DNA of 64,000 bases from PCC-6802 sp943367755 (GCA_943367755.1 CALRKB020000016.1:1-64000), one strand, 5' to 3'. Positions 25,562 through 34,754 are shown, numbered from the stretch's first letter. Notes: generated by a model from the letters alone, not told the origin. Program-made: numbers and translations.

Positions 25562-27361
25562 TCACAACTGTTTGAATAGTTCCATCAGTTTACGCTTCCG
25601 CGCGTGGGTGGTCGTGAGTTGGGTGCGATAGGTAGACCACTCGGCTTTTCGTCCTAGTTGAAGATAGGCATCTCGGACTTGTTTTAACCACCTGACAGCT
25701 TCACTATAGCGATCGGCTTTACCCGCATCCATAATTGGCTCGGCACGCAGACGCGCATTCTCAATCACCCATTCAGGGCGATGAGCGATCGCTGCTTCCA
25801 TGACCCGATGCACAAATTCAGCGTGATAGATATCAGTTTTAACCACTTCAATCGCATCATCAATTAGACCTTCGTGCAAAAAGATATCAACTTTGGCTTC
25901 TCTCGCTTGCCAATCATTAGCTTGACGCAGCGTTTGCAGCAGATTTGATCGCACTTTTGACCAGGTTTTTCCTGCTAGATCTTCAATCTTTCTATAATCT
26001 TTGAAGGAAGGCTTAATTTTAAAAGCAGTGATTTTAGCAGCTAGGGCAGTGGTAGAGTCTCCCAATCCTTCTGCCAGATCGCTCGTCCAGGTTGCCAGCT
26101 CGTAGATGCGATATTCCGAACCCGTTAGGGTCAATCCCGCCCGCGCAATCTCCAAGGCTTCGGTAACGCAAGCGCGATCGCACAGAGCTTGAGCGAGACC
26201 AAGTGCCTCCTCTGCGGTAGTCATCTGTTCTTTTGACTTTGCCATTGCCTCGTCTATCCGCCCCAAACTTGTAAGTTTGGTCAGATACAAAAGGGTTTGA
26301 CTTTCCGCTTCTGCCAGATGTAGGTATTCCTCTTGACGATTCTGGCGATCAAGAATGCGGAGGCGGATTACTGCCAGATCTTCGACAAAATGAGGTCGTT
26401 CACCATCATCACTATCCCAAGCCCCTTGCTCTGTAATGTTGCCCTCAAACACCCGTTGCAGAGCAGGATAGTCCCAACCTTGAGCCAGAGCTGCCAAGCT
26501 CATCTCAAAGCTACCGCCGAGTTGGTCTTGCCATTCCTCTAGCCGCATCTGCAGCTCCGCTTTCTGTTCGTCCGGCAGTTCGGCACTGAGAATTGCCTCT
26601 GTCCAAGCTTCATTTAAGGATTCACATACGGCTTCGCTATCGGCACCGTAATCCGATAGATCGTCCCATTCCTCTGCGCAAGTAGCAGTAATAACTTCCA
26701 GAATGGCGATCGCGTTATTACCATCCCCCTGCTCAGTAAAGGCTTCTGCCTTACCAATTACTTCCTGCAAATCGTCGGCAATTGGGTCTCCCTCCTCATA
26801 TCCTTCTTCCAGGGAACGTAAGCCATCCCGCAAAATTTGCTTCACTTGACGGCGGAATGGAGCCGCATCAATGGTAGTACGGCGTGGAGTTTTGGCAGCT
26901 TTGGCTGCTTTGGCTGATTGTTTCTGGGGCGTAGGAAGTAAGATCAGGCTAACGTGGTGATCGATTGCATCAATTAGATCGGGTTGTTCGTCAACTAGGG
27001 CTTGAATCAGGTGCTGGGTTTTCTGGTGGTCGAGGCGATCGAGCAATTGCACTAAAGTAGGACGATCTTCGATGGAGTTCGGTTGCCGCACGCAGGTTAA
27101 CAAGGTTGCCGCAATATGCTTGCACCAGCCCTCGTAGTTATACGGACAGGTGCAATCGGCTGAGGTAATACCGCCCGCATCAAACCCAATAGTAACGCGA
27201 TAATTGCTGGCTTCGCTGCCTTCAACCTCCGCTTGGATCGTGTTACCACGTTTGGCGATCGCCGTTACAGATTGCGAGCGATAGTAGTCTTCGCCGCGAT
27301 CGAATGACTGAGCGGTAGTGTGATGGCGAATGATTGATTCGCTGAGTGATGGAATAGCCAT
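25562..27361 (-). CDS. SWIM zinc-finger protein
   Basis: A 599-residue cytosolic protein. The N-terminal SWIM domain binds zinc through the CxCx(n)CxH pattern Cys70, Cys72, Cys80, His82 (DCTCPYNYEGWCKH). The rest (about 150-595) is helical, with TPR/HAT-like repeats and an acidic middle (about 175-240). A Lys/Ala linker (SAKAAKAAKTP) joins the parts. SWIM proteins in bacteria are often next to helicases or unknown ATPases, but none is here. Function is unknown; the zinc domain suggests nucleic acid or protein binding. No transposon or conflict gene is fused to it. Confidence 0.85.
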   Translation of the reverse strand: MAIPSLSESIIRHHTTAQSFDRGEDYYRSQSVTAIAKRGNTIQAEVEGSEASNYRVTIGFDAGGITSADCTCPYNYEGWCKHIAATLLTCVRQPNSIEDRPTLVQLLDRLDHQKTQHLIQALVDEQPDLIDAIDHHVSLILLPTPQKQSAKAAKAAKTPRRTTIDAAPFRRQVKQILRDGLRSLEEGYEEGDPIADDLQEVIGKAEAFTEQGDGNNAIAILEVITATCAEEWDDLSDYGADSEAVCESLNEAWTEAILSAELPDEQKAELQMRLEEWQDQLGGSFEMSLAALAQGWDYPALQRVFEGNITEQGAWDSDDGERPHFVEDLAVIRLRILDRQNRQEEYLHLAEAESQTLLYLTKLTSLGRIDEAMAKSKEQMTTAEEALGLAQALCDRACVTEALEIARAGLTLTGSEYRIYELATWTSDLAEGLGDSTTALAAKITAFKIKPSFKDYRKIEDLAGKTWSKVRSNLLQTLRQANDWQAREAKVDIFLHEGLIDDAIEVVKTDIYHAEFVHRVMEAAIAHRPEWVIENARLRAEPIMDAGKADRYSEAVRWLKQVRDAYLQLGRKAEWSTYRTQLTTTHARKRKLMELFKQL

Positions 27362-27452
27362 AGCAGGGTATTAGGGGATGATGGTCATTTAAGTTTGGCG
27401 ATAACGCTTGGAAAGAGCCTTGGGAGTGTAAACCTAATTTCAGTCATAGAAT

Positions 27453-27707
27453 TTAGACATCAATATCGTCCCATAATTCTGAGATAGGAAAGGTTTGCCC
27501 TGCTGATGCCAGTCGAATTGATTCCTGCAAATCTTCTAGGATATTTGCTTTAGGCTCTTCCTCATCAACTCGATCTAGATCGCTTGCTATGGATTGTAGA
27601 GATTCAATGAGTTCATCCCAAATTCTAACAGGAACTAATACATCAGTTTTTTCACCTGTGGCATTGGTAACGTATTTTATACTGGCTTGAATTTGCGCGA
27701 TCATCAT
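27453..27707 (-). CDS. Antitoxin-like small protein without a visible toxin
   Basis: An 84-residue acidic protein with a beta-strand start (IKYVTNATGEKTDVLVPV), an IWDELIESLQ helix and a C-terminal LEDLQESIRLASAGQTFPISELWDDIDV-like tail. This plan resembles cyanobacterial type II antitoxins, where the tail wraps the toxin. The usual toxin (RelE, YoeB or PIN) would follow, but only 90 bp separate it from the SWIM gene, with no open frame. It is therefore an orphan antitoxin or a stand-alone regulator. A second ATG lies one codon in. Confidence 0.6.
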   Translation of the reverse strand: MMIAQIQASIKYVTNATGEKTDVLVPVRIWDELIESLQSIASDLDRVDEEEPKANILEDLQESIRLASAGQTFPISELWDDIDV

Positions 27708-27880
27708 AAGGTTTGATCCACGGCTACATCTGCAATTATATCAAAGTTGCTGTTGCGATCAAATGACTGGGGAGTGGCATTATTCATTGAGTGAGGGAAT
27801 AGCCCTAACAATATACGAAGGACAGGTGCAAGATATAAATCTTTCATAAAGTCAATTTTTCTCCTACTTTACCGTATGAG

Positions 27881-29446
27881 CTAATAGCTTTTTTCGTTTA
27901 TGAGATCTTTAAATCTCTGATCGTCCTTAATTTTGTCTAAATCAACATCCTCTCTTGCAAGATTTTTGATATCAGGATTAAGGTGAACAGCGTTTTCTAG
28001 TGCTTGAATTGCTTGATCCTTTTCATCTTGCCCAGCATAATAACAGGCAATATTAAACCAAGCCAAGGTGCTATTTTCATCTAAATCTATAGCTTTCCTA
28101 TATTCAGACAATTCATCTCCCGACCCTAAAAGACTGATCACATTTCCTCGGTTAACATATGAGGTAGCAGAGTTAGGATTGAGTCGGATCGCTTTGTCGA
28201 TACATTTTAGTGCAATTCGAGCTTTTTCTTGTATTTCTGTATTCACTAGTCTTTCCTGGGGAGTGAGCGCTTTCGACATGCCCAGAATTTGATCTATTAA
28301 AACCGCAGCTTTATTAGCCCAAGGCTGAAACTCCTTAGGATTTATTTTAATTGCTGCTTCAAACGATTTGATAGCCTCATCATATCTTTTTGATTTCCAT
28401 AGTATTAATCCTCTCAAATTGTGTGCTTCATATGAGTATTTATTAATTTCTATTGCTTTGTCGTAGAATTTAATTGCACCTTCACTATCTTCTCTTAGAT
28501 CTAATATTATCCCGAGATTAATATAATCTGTTGATCTCAAGAGGAATATTTCATTGGATGTATCTTTAGATATAGAATCTAGTAGATCATTTAAATTTGA
28601 GGGAAGACTTGGGTCATTTCTTCCTAGTTTAGATAGTATATCATTTATGGTTTTTTCTACAGCCTTATATGCTTCATTTTTGTTGGACGTAGGTCTATCA
28701 TATGCATAATCCAAGTTAAGCGAATTTGTACTTGGGATTGCATCAATCACTTGTCTTATTGATTGTATTCTATTAGTTCTACTTTTTGTCTCCTCAACTT
28801 CCTCTATTAGTTCATCGTAATCATCTCTAAAAGTTTGTGTCAGATATAAACGCGACCAGAGATATCCAATGAAGAATCCAATAACTATAAAATATACGAC
28901 AACGGCTATTGTAAAACTAGTAGTGCTCGGAACTACAGCTTTGTCATTGGGGGAAGCAAATCCTGGAGCTAGATTTTTAATGACTCGATTGCTCATAAAT
29001 TTCAGGATAGGCTCTATTTGTGTTAATCCCACACCGACTAATATTTTAGTAAGCCAATCTGAAATTTGCTCTAAATTGGTATTTGCTTTAATCCTTGCTT
29101 GATATGGTTTATCTGTTGATGTTTTGGGAGGAATATCTTCTTGCTCAATTGTACGGGGTATACCAAATAAAAATCCTAATAAACTGCCAGATAAGAGACA
29201 TGCCCCACTTGCAGTCGCAATAGAGCCAAAGGTAGACCAATCATACGTCGTTGTGTCAAAACGCCTCACATATAAACCAATGAATATGTAACCAATCCCT
29301 GCCATAACAGTGAGAGGAAATATTGCTCGTGCCAAACGCCATGAACTTTTATCCATAAATTGTCCAATAAGAATAAACGGAGTTTTTATCGTGCGAAACA
29401 ATAGATCTTTAGATTGCCCGGTAAATATAACCAGCGGATTTTTCAT
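27881..29446 (-). CDS. Membrane protein with C-terminal TPR repeats, unknown function
   Basis: A 521-residue protein. Three hydrophobic helices (about 40-60, 75-96, 178-200) frame a conserved-looking stretch LLGFLFGIPR followed by TNLEQISDWLTKILVGVGLTQ. I have seen this pair of motifs in uncharacterised membrane proteins of many bacteria. After a helical linker (205-300), about six TPR units run from about 305 to 510 (for example INLGIILDLREDSEGAIKFYDKAIEINK-type repeats). The TPR face should be cytosolic and bind protein partners. The gene is AT-rich compared with neighbours. It is alone between an orphan antitoxin-like gene and a solute-binding lipoprotein gene. Role unknown. Confidence 0.8.
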   Translation of the reverse strand: MKNPLVIFTGQSKDLLFRTIKTPFILIGQFMDKSSWRLARAIFPLTVMAGIGYIFIGLYVRRFDTTTYDWSTFGSIATASGACLLSGSLLGFLFGIPRTIEQEDIPPKTSTDKPYQARIKANTNLEQISDWLTKILVGVGLTQIEPILKFMSNRVIKNLAPGFASPNDKAVVPSTTSFTIAVVVYFIVIGFFIGYLWSRLYLTQTFRDDYDELIEEVEETKSRTNRIQSIRQVIDAIPSTNSLNLDYAYDRPTSNKNEAYKAVEKTINDILSKLGRNDPSLPSNLNDLLDSISKDTSNEIFLLRSTDYINLGIILDLREDSEGAIKFYDKAIEINKYSYEAHNLRGLILWKSKRYDEAIKSFEAAIKINPKEFQPWANKAAVLIDQILGMSKALTPQERLVNTEIQEKARIALKCIDKAIRLNPNSATSYVNRGNVISLLGSGDELSEYRKAIDLDENSTLAWFNIACYYAGQDEKDQAIQALENAVHLNPDIKNLAREDVDLDKIKDDQRFKDLINEKSY

Positions 29447-29586
29447 GCGAAATAATAGGTCTTTATCTGGTATGACTTATGTGAGTGGGAGGCTAGAAAA
29501 AACGTGAAATCGTCAAAATAGCAAACCTCTTGGCTAAGGCATAGCCTGAATCCATTGCTATAGTTTGGACGTTATTAACTCACATA

Positions 29587-29688
29587 ATGCGGTTCGTATT
29601 ATTCATCTTAGTAAAATTAATTCTTAGCCTTTTACTATTGTTGCTATTCTTAATAAATTTTGTATTTTTGAGATGCCAACAACCCTAA
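29587..29688 (+). CDS. Possible 33-residue single-span hydrophobic peptide
   Basis: An ATG frame of 33 codons encodes one long hydrophobic helix (Leu-rich, about residues 4-28) with a basic Arg-Cys-Gln-Gln-Pro end, the size and form of small membrane peptides and type I toxins. It lies in an AT-rich spacer, where hydrophobic frames arise easily by chance, and no Shine-Dalgarno is visible. Low confidence. Confidence 0.2.
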   Translation: MRFVLFILVKLILSLLLLLLFLINFVFLRCQQP

Positions 29689-29735
29689 TTTCTTTGTACT
29701 AAAAATCATCTCATATAAGTCAAGAATAGCAATTG

Positions 29736-30941
29736 CTAGGTTCGATACTTTGAAAAGCTAAATCTACCGTTTGTTCCATCCGCATCCATCTTTATCTGTG
29801 CCACGTAAAAATTCTTTTGCAGAACCTCTCCTTCAGGTGTAAACGCAATCTCACCGAGCGGTGTATTGTATTTGCCTTTCAGAAGTTGCTCGTTCAAAGC
29901 TGTCCGCAAATCCGCAAGCGGAAATTGCGCGATCTTATGCTTGCGATCCAGTGTTTGTAGAGCTTCTACAAATACCTGAACGGCGGTAAAAGCCTGGGCG
30001 CTAAACTGTGGTGGTGCTTTTTGATAGCGATCGCGATAGAGCTGACGGAAGCTAAGATTAATCCCATTTTCGTAATCGGGACTGTAGGCTTGCGCGATCA
30101 GTACGCCATCGCAAAGCGATTTGCATACGGTGAATATATTGGAGGTGTTCAGTCCATTGCCCCCAACGATCGGACCGCCATAACCAAGTTCGCGCAACTG
30201 CCGTACTATATTGCCACCATCTGCCGCCAGACCAGAAATTATGACTAAATCTGGTTTGAGATTAATCGCACTGGTAGCTTGAGTTTGGAAGTCCGTATCC
30301 GTAGTCTGAAATTTTTGCATCGTAACTAGCTGCAACCCTTGAGACTTGACCGCTTGCTGAAATATCTCTGTCTCTGAAGTTGTAAATGCATCGTTCTGAG
30401 CGTAGAATATAGCAACGCGTTGGATTTGTGGATTGAGCTTTAGTGCTGCCTTGACCGCACTGGGAGCAACCAGGGCAATAGGCGCAGAAACGCGGGAAAT
30501 ATATGTTCCAATTTGCGGTATTCCTTTAGCAGTATTAGAAGCACCGATTACAGGAACCTTAGCTCGCTCAGCAATTGGATCGGCACTAAAAGCCTGTTGG
30601 GAAGACGATGGCCCTACAATTCCCACAACGACATCTTTGGCGATCAGCGTCTGAAAAGCATTGATTGCTCCAGCTTCATCACCACCCACATCCTGAAAAA
30701 TCAGCGCGATCGCCACGCCATTAATACCACCTCTAGCATTGAAATATTGCTCGGCAATTTTGGCACCGGCCACGGATTCCTGACCGAGCAGGGCAATGTT
30801 GCTAGTTTGAGCGAGGGCTACACCAATCGGGATGCTGTCTGTTGTCCTGTTAGTGAGAGATGGGACATTGCGATCGCAGGCAATAAATAGTACCGCGCAA
30901 ATCAGCGATAGCAGAATGTAAAGTGCTTGCCGTTTCAGCAT
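29736..30941 (-). CDS. Solute-binding lipoprotein, branched-chain amino acid/amide type
   Basis: A 401-residue periplasmic ligand-binding protein of the Peripla_BP_6/LivJ class. A lipoprotein signal ends in LFIAC, with Cys22 lipidated. The mature protein starts with IPIGVALAQTSN, has the strongly conserved VGIVGPSSSQQAF loop and the later VISGLAADGGNIVRQLRELG hinge. It would bind an amino acid, amide or urea-like solute, but no ABC permease or ATPase gene is adjacent. It starts 5 bp after the S-formylglutathione hydrolase gene, so the two are cotranscribed. The ligand is unknown. Confidence 0.88.
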   Translation of the reverse strand: MLKRQALYILLSLICAVLFIACDRNVPSLTNRTTDSIPIGVALAQTSNIALLGQESVAGAKIAEQYFNARGGINGVAIALIFQDVGGDEAGAINAFQTLIAKDVVVGIVGPSSSQQAFSADPIAERAKVPVIGASNTAKGIPQIGTYISRVSAPIALVAPSAVKAALKLNPQIQRVAIFYAQNDAFTTSETEIFQQAVKSQGLQLVTMQKFQTTDTDFQTQATSAINLKPDLVIISGLAADGGNIVRQLRELGYGGPIVGGNGLNTSNIFTVCKSLCDGVLIAQAYSPDYENGINLSFRQLYRDRYQKAPPQFSAQAFTAVQVFVEALQTLDRKHKIAQFPLADLRTALNEQLLKGKYNTPLGEIAFTPEGEVLQKNFYVAQIKMDADGTNGRFSFSKYRT

Positions 30942-30946
30942 AGATT

Positions 30947-31792
30947 TTAAAGTAAAGCCTGGGCGTGATGGCGGATATGATCTTCAATAAAAGTAGCGAT
31001 AAAGTAATAACTATGATCGTAACCTTCTTGTCGCCGCAAAATTAGTGGTTGCCCTGCCTTAGCGCAGGCTTGCTCGAAGATTTCCGGTTTTAGTTGTTCG
31101 TTGAGAAAGCGATCGCCCATCCCTTGATCGATCAAAATCTGGCTGTGAAACTTATTGGCAAGAACTAGTTCGCTAGCATCGTAAAGACTCCAAGCAGAGC
31201 GATCTTCACCGAGATATCCAGTGAATGCCTTGTTGCCCCAAGCACATTGCATTGGAGCCACAATGGGCGCAAACGCTGAAACCGAATGGTAGCGATCGGG
31301 GTTGCGCAACGCACATACCAACGCCCCATGTCCACCCATGGAATGACCAAAAATACCCCGCCGATCGCTCTTCACAGGGAAATGAGTTTCGATCAGAGCA
31401 GGTAATTCGTCGATAACGTAGCTGTACATGCGATAGTGCGATCGCCACGGATCTTCAGTCGCATCGACATAAAAGCCCGCACCTGTACCAAAATCCCAAT
31501 TACTATCTTCACCAGGAATGCCTGTATTACGGGGACTGGTATCAGGGGCAACAAGGATCAAGCCATGCTCTGCTGCGAACCGCTGCGCTCCTGACTTAGC
31601 CATAAAATTCTCTTCGGTACAGGTTAGGCCAGACAGGAAATAGAGCACTGGTAGGCGTTGCAACTTTGCCTGGGGAGGCTGATAAATGGAGAATCTCATG
31701 TCGATATGGCAAGCTTCCGATTGATGTTGATAGAAGCCAACTATACCTTCACAGCAGTGATGTTCAGAAATTAGATGGAGAGAAGTTGACAT
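30947..31792 (-). CDS. fghA: S-formylglutathione hydrolase
   Basis: A 281-residue esterase D family enzyme that hydrolyses S-formylglutathione to formate and glutathione in formaldehyde detoxification. The catalytic triad is visible: Ser151 in GHSMGGHGAL, Asp227 in DQGMGDRFL and His260 in GYDHSYYF. The typical CTEENFMAKSGAQR and DTSPRNTGIPGEDSNWDFG segments are present. The usual partner, glutathione-dependent formaldehyde dehydrogenase, is not in the window. The solute-binding lipoprotein gene follows in the same transcript, an unusual pairing. Confidence 0.95.
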   Translation of the reverse strand: MSTSLHLISEHHCCEGIVGFYQHQSEACHIDMRFSIYQPPQAKLQRLPVLYFLSGLTCTEENFMAKSGAQRFAAEHGLILVAPDTSPRNTGIPGEDSNWDFGTGAGFYVDATEDPWRSHYRMYSYVIDELPALIETHFPVKSDRRGIFGHSMGGHGALVCALRNPDRYHSVSAFAPIVAPMQCAWGNKAFTGYLGEDRSAWSLYDASELVLANKFHSQILIDQGMGDRFLNEQLKPEIFEQACAKAGQPLILRRQEGYDHSYYFIATFIEDHIRHHAQALL

Positions 31793-31845
31793 GAGATTGT
31801 TTTCTAGATTTAGTGTACCTACAATTGGATTTGAATGATCGAAAA

Positions 31846-31869
31846 GATCGGCAAAAGGATCGGCAAAAA
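31846..31869. repeat. 12-bp tandem duplication
   Basis: GATCGGCAAAAG (31846-31857) is followed at once by GATCGGCAAAAA (31858-31869). It lies about 55 bp upstream of the fghA start, within its presumed promoter region. It could be an operator or a slippage duplication; there is no further evidence. Confidence 0.35.
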
Positions 31870-32014
31870 TCTTTCGGATTGCAAGCTAAAAGTATTATCA
31901 CCATACATTTATAGACTAACTTAAGATCGACAAAATCATATGATGGTTCCATGTAGAGGATGAGATTTTTTACTTGGAGTTGATTAGCCTCTCAATGTCA
32001 AACCAGTTCACAAA

Positions 32015-34396
32015 CTAACCTTGGGAAATAGCGATCGCACTGATTTCCTTCCGCTTGCCAAATAATGCTTGAGGACGCAGCAAGCTTCTAAATAAAAACC
32101 ATAGGGACAATAGCTCCCCAGGGGCATTTTGGCGCTTCCATTGACCAGGACGGCAAAATAGCATGGACACTAGCTGACGATGTTGAGCCAGAGTTACCTG
32201 TTCAAACATCACTTTTATAGATGGGAACTCACCATCAAAACTCGATTGTGTAATTCTGCCGTCTAGCTTTAGACCTTCTTCCATAATTTCGATTGTGATA
32301 GGCAAGGTCTCACCTCTACCAAGCTGTGGCACTCCTCCCTGAGTTAGCAAAATTTGCGCCCCCACTTCTGAAATCGCAGTGGTAGTCCCCCAATAAGTGT
32401 TGTTGGAAATATTGGAAATATCTGAACCAGTTACTAATTCCCATTTATTTTGTGGCTGAGTATCAGAATTATCTGATTGCCGATCACCGATCGCGGCAGT
32501 CTCAGTCTGGTAGCTAACTCGGACAATCCGTTGCAGCGTGAACCATTCGTACAGATCGGGCTTTGGCAAATCTAGCATCACCAAAAGTGCAATGCCCACC
32601 AAAATCAGATTGTAGACACTCCAAATCCAGCCTAAGTTGAGCCCCTTAAAGCTCGATGCATAGCCACCGTAATCGGAAATCCGCATCATGCAAATACCTA
32701 GGTTTCGCCACAGGCTGACTGCCGTCATGATAAATAGAACAATTAGCGGCCAAGCTAAAGCCCAGTTAAATACAAAGCGATCGCGCTGACTGCCCTTAGG
32801 TGTAACTTTAAAACCCTTGCCAAATGGCTTTAACATTGTTTGGATGACAGTGGCAGCTACAGGAAAGCACAGCACAACATCATAAATATCTGAGAGGAAA
32901 GAGGAACGGCTGTGATAACTGAGCCATGAAAACACGGTGAGATGCACCAGGTATTGGGGTAAGAAATAAAATATGATATCTTCAGTTGAGGCTCTGACCG
33001 GAATAACGCCAAGGAAAGAATAAGCCAAAGGAATCAGCAAAAATCCCACGCGCGAAAAGCTGGTAAACCAGTGCAAAATCCCTGTGAGATGAGAGATGCG
33101 CTGTAAAGGTCGCAAACCTGGAATCGTGAGGGGATTTTCTTCAATAAAAAATGCTTGCAGGGTACCCTGTGCCCAGCGTAACCTTTGCGTGGCCTGCGCT
33201 CCCATATCTTCTGGTGCCGCGCCAGCACTCAGTTTCTCATCCAGGTAAACCAGGCTATAGCCTTTACCAGATAGGCGAATTGCTGTGAAATAATCCTCAG
33301 AGAGCGAACTGGTGACAAACTCACCACCAGCATTGAGCAGCGCACTGCGTCGCATCACAAAAGAAGTGCCCGCACACACGACGCTATCAGTACCATCCCG
33401 CACGGGCTGGATTTGTCGGTAAAACACTTCTTGCTCCGGCACCAGAATATTTTCTAAACCCAGATTGCGGGCGATCGGATCGGAGTTGTAATAGCTCTGA
33501 GGGGTTTGGACTAAAGCGACTTTGGCATCTTGGAAGAAACCCACTGTGCGTGTGAGGAAATTGTGGGTGGGCACAAAGTCAGCATCGAAACAAACTATTA
33601 ACTCGCCTTGGGTACGGGCGATCGCATGGTTGAGATTTCCGGCTTTGGCATGTTTATTCTCATTACGACAAACGTATTCACAGCCCAATTCAACCGCCAG
33701 GGCTTTGATTTCGGCACGGCGTGTATCGTCTAGCAGGTAGATGGTTTTGTGGGGGTAGTCCATCGCCTGACAGCCAATAATCGTCCGTCGCAGGATAAAT
33801 GCAGGTTCATTATAGGTAGGAATCATCACGTCTACTGATGGCAGGTACTCCCCTCTCTCCACAGCCATCGCCCTTTCATCAGCATCGGCACGTCTATCCC
33901 TAGCCTGAACGAGCAGAAATAGTTGGAGCACACCATTGAAAATCATCAGCATCTCCAGAACAAATAGTCCCACGCTAAACACACCCTGCAATGGATTGCT
34001 TAGGTTTAGCGTCCAGAGCGATCGCCAGATCACATAGCGAATCGTTAAAATTATTAAAATCGCCACAACGACAAAGCGCGACCAGACACGTGGCTGTGGT
34101 GAAATTTTGGTAATTACAAATGTAATCATGGTGAGGGCGATCGCCGGGATCAGCAAAAACCCCCCAGCGACCATTGGCACTTGCAGCCAGAGCGGCGGAT
34201 TTTTTTGAAACCATTGATATTGATTAATTAGCGTTTCAATTGTGCCTTCTCCAGCAAACCAGGCGACTACAATCAAGCCGCAGGCAAGCACGATCCCAAT
34301 CATGACTAAAGTAGCGGTTTGGGGGCGAAAGACCCTTCTGATATCAGAGTTAGCCCAACTAGCTTGGTGTAACTTAGAAATATTCGCGTCTTCCAT
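32015..34396 (-). CDS. bcsA: Cellulose synthase catalytic subunit (BcsA-type, GT2)
   Basis: A membrane processive glycosyltransferase using UDP-glucose to make beta-1,4-glucan. The 793-residue protein has N-terminal helices (about 30-165), the GT2 core with DD at 223-224, DAD at 271-273, the SED acid at 366-368 and the QRLRW motif at 404-408, further helices (about 430-640) and a C-terminal PilZ-like region (about 640-760) in which only part of the RxxxR...DxSxxG c-di-GMP site is recognisable (ISEVGAQI). No bcsB or endoglucanase gene is adjacent; a GH5 gene lies 22 kb away. Regulation by c-di-GMP is expected for the family but uncertain here. Confidence 0.9.
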   Translation of the reverse strand: MEDANISKLHQASWANSDIRRVFRPQTATLVMIGIVLACGLIVVAWFAGEGTIETLINQYQWFQKNPPLWLQVPMVAGGFLLIPAIALTMITFVITKISPQPRVWSRFVVVAILIILTIRYVIWRSLWTLNLSNPLQGVFSVGLFVLEMLMIFNGVLQLFLLVQARDRRADADERAMAVERGEYLPSVDVMIPTYNEPAFILRRTIIGCQAMDYPHKTIYLLDDTRRAEIKALAVELGCEYVCRNENKHAKAGNLNHAIARTQGELIVCFDADFVPTHNFLTRTVGFFQDAKVALVQTPQSYYNSDPIARNLGLENILVPEQEVFYRQIQPVRDGTDSVVCAGTSFVMRRSALLNAGGEFVTSSLSEDYFTAIRLSGKGYSLVYLDEKLSAGAAPEDMGAQATQRLRWAQGTLQAFFIEENPLTIPGLRPLQRISHLTGILHWFTSFSRVGFLLIPLAYSFLGVIPVRASTEDIIFYFLPQYLVHLTVFSWLSYHSRSSFLSDIYDVVLCFPVAATVIQTMLKPFGKGFKVTPKGSQRDRFVFNWALAWPLIVLFIMTAVSLWRNLGICMMRISDYGGYASSFKGLNLGWIWSVYNLILVGIALLVMLDLPKPDLYEWFTLQRIVRVSYQTETAAIGDRQSDNSDTQPQNKWELVTGSDISNISNNTYWGTTTAISEVGAQILLTQGGVPQLGRGETLPITIEIMEEGLKLDGRITQSSFDGEFPSIKVMFEQVTLAQHRQLVSMLFCRPGQWKRQNAPGELLSLWFLFRSLLRPQALFGKRKEISAIAISQG

Positions 34397-34532
34397 CTTT
34401 GTTTAACTCCTATGCGAGCGCGATCGCTCGAACTACTATAAGTTAGTACGTGAATATAGTTAATTTAGATTACCTAATTGCCGTCTTTTGTGCTTGACTG
34501 ACCCACTAACCATACCAGGCAACCTTCAGCAA

Positions 34533-34655
34533 TTACATCAGCATAAACAATTCCAGTTCCTGCAAAGCGGCTCCCTTCTGCTCAATAACCAAGCCATTGA
34601 CTGATAAATAAGTCAATCGACTAGCAGATTGGATCTGGCAATTGCATTGTGCCAT
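34533..34655 (-). CDS. Small 40-residue CxC protein, unannotated
   Basis: An ATG frame of 40 codons with strong coding character: it opens MAQCNCQIQSASRLTYLS and continues NGLVIEQKGAALQELELFML. AGG lies eight bases before the ATG. The CxC near the start could bind metal, and the second half looks like an amphipathic helix. It lies upstream of the bcsA gene on the same strand, within an otherwise gene-free 337-bp spacer. No family is recognised; it may be a conserved cyanobacterial microprotein. Confidence 0.5.
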   Translation of the reverse strand: MAQCNCQIQSASRLTYLSVNGLVIEQKGAALQELELFMLM

Positions 34656-34754
34656 AGCGCGCCTAAAAGTTGGCCGCAAAGATTAAGCTAGAGTTAGTAA
34701 CGAATTAACAGAATATCTAAATGCCAACTCTAGATGGCGGTAAGCTCATACAGT

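Noticed and set aside
27256..30026. 2.7-kb stretch without a full HIP1 octamer, considered as a sign of recent transfer of the TPR-membrane gene
   Set aside because: Other core regions of the window (1-2110, 2900-5080) have similar gaps, so it is not decisive.
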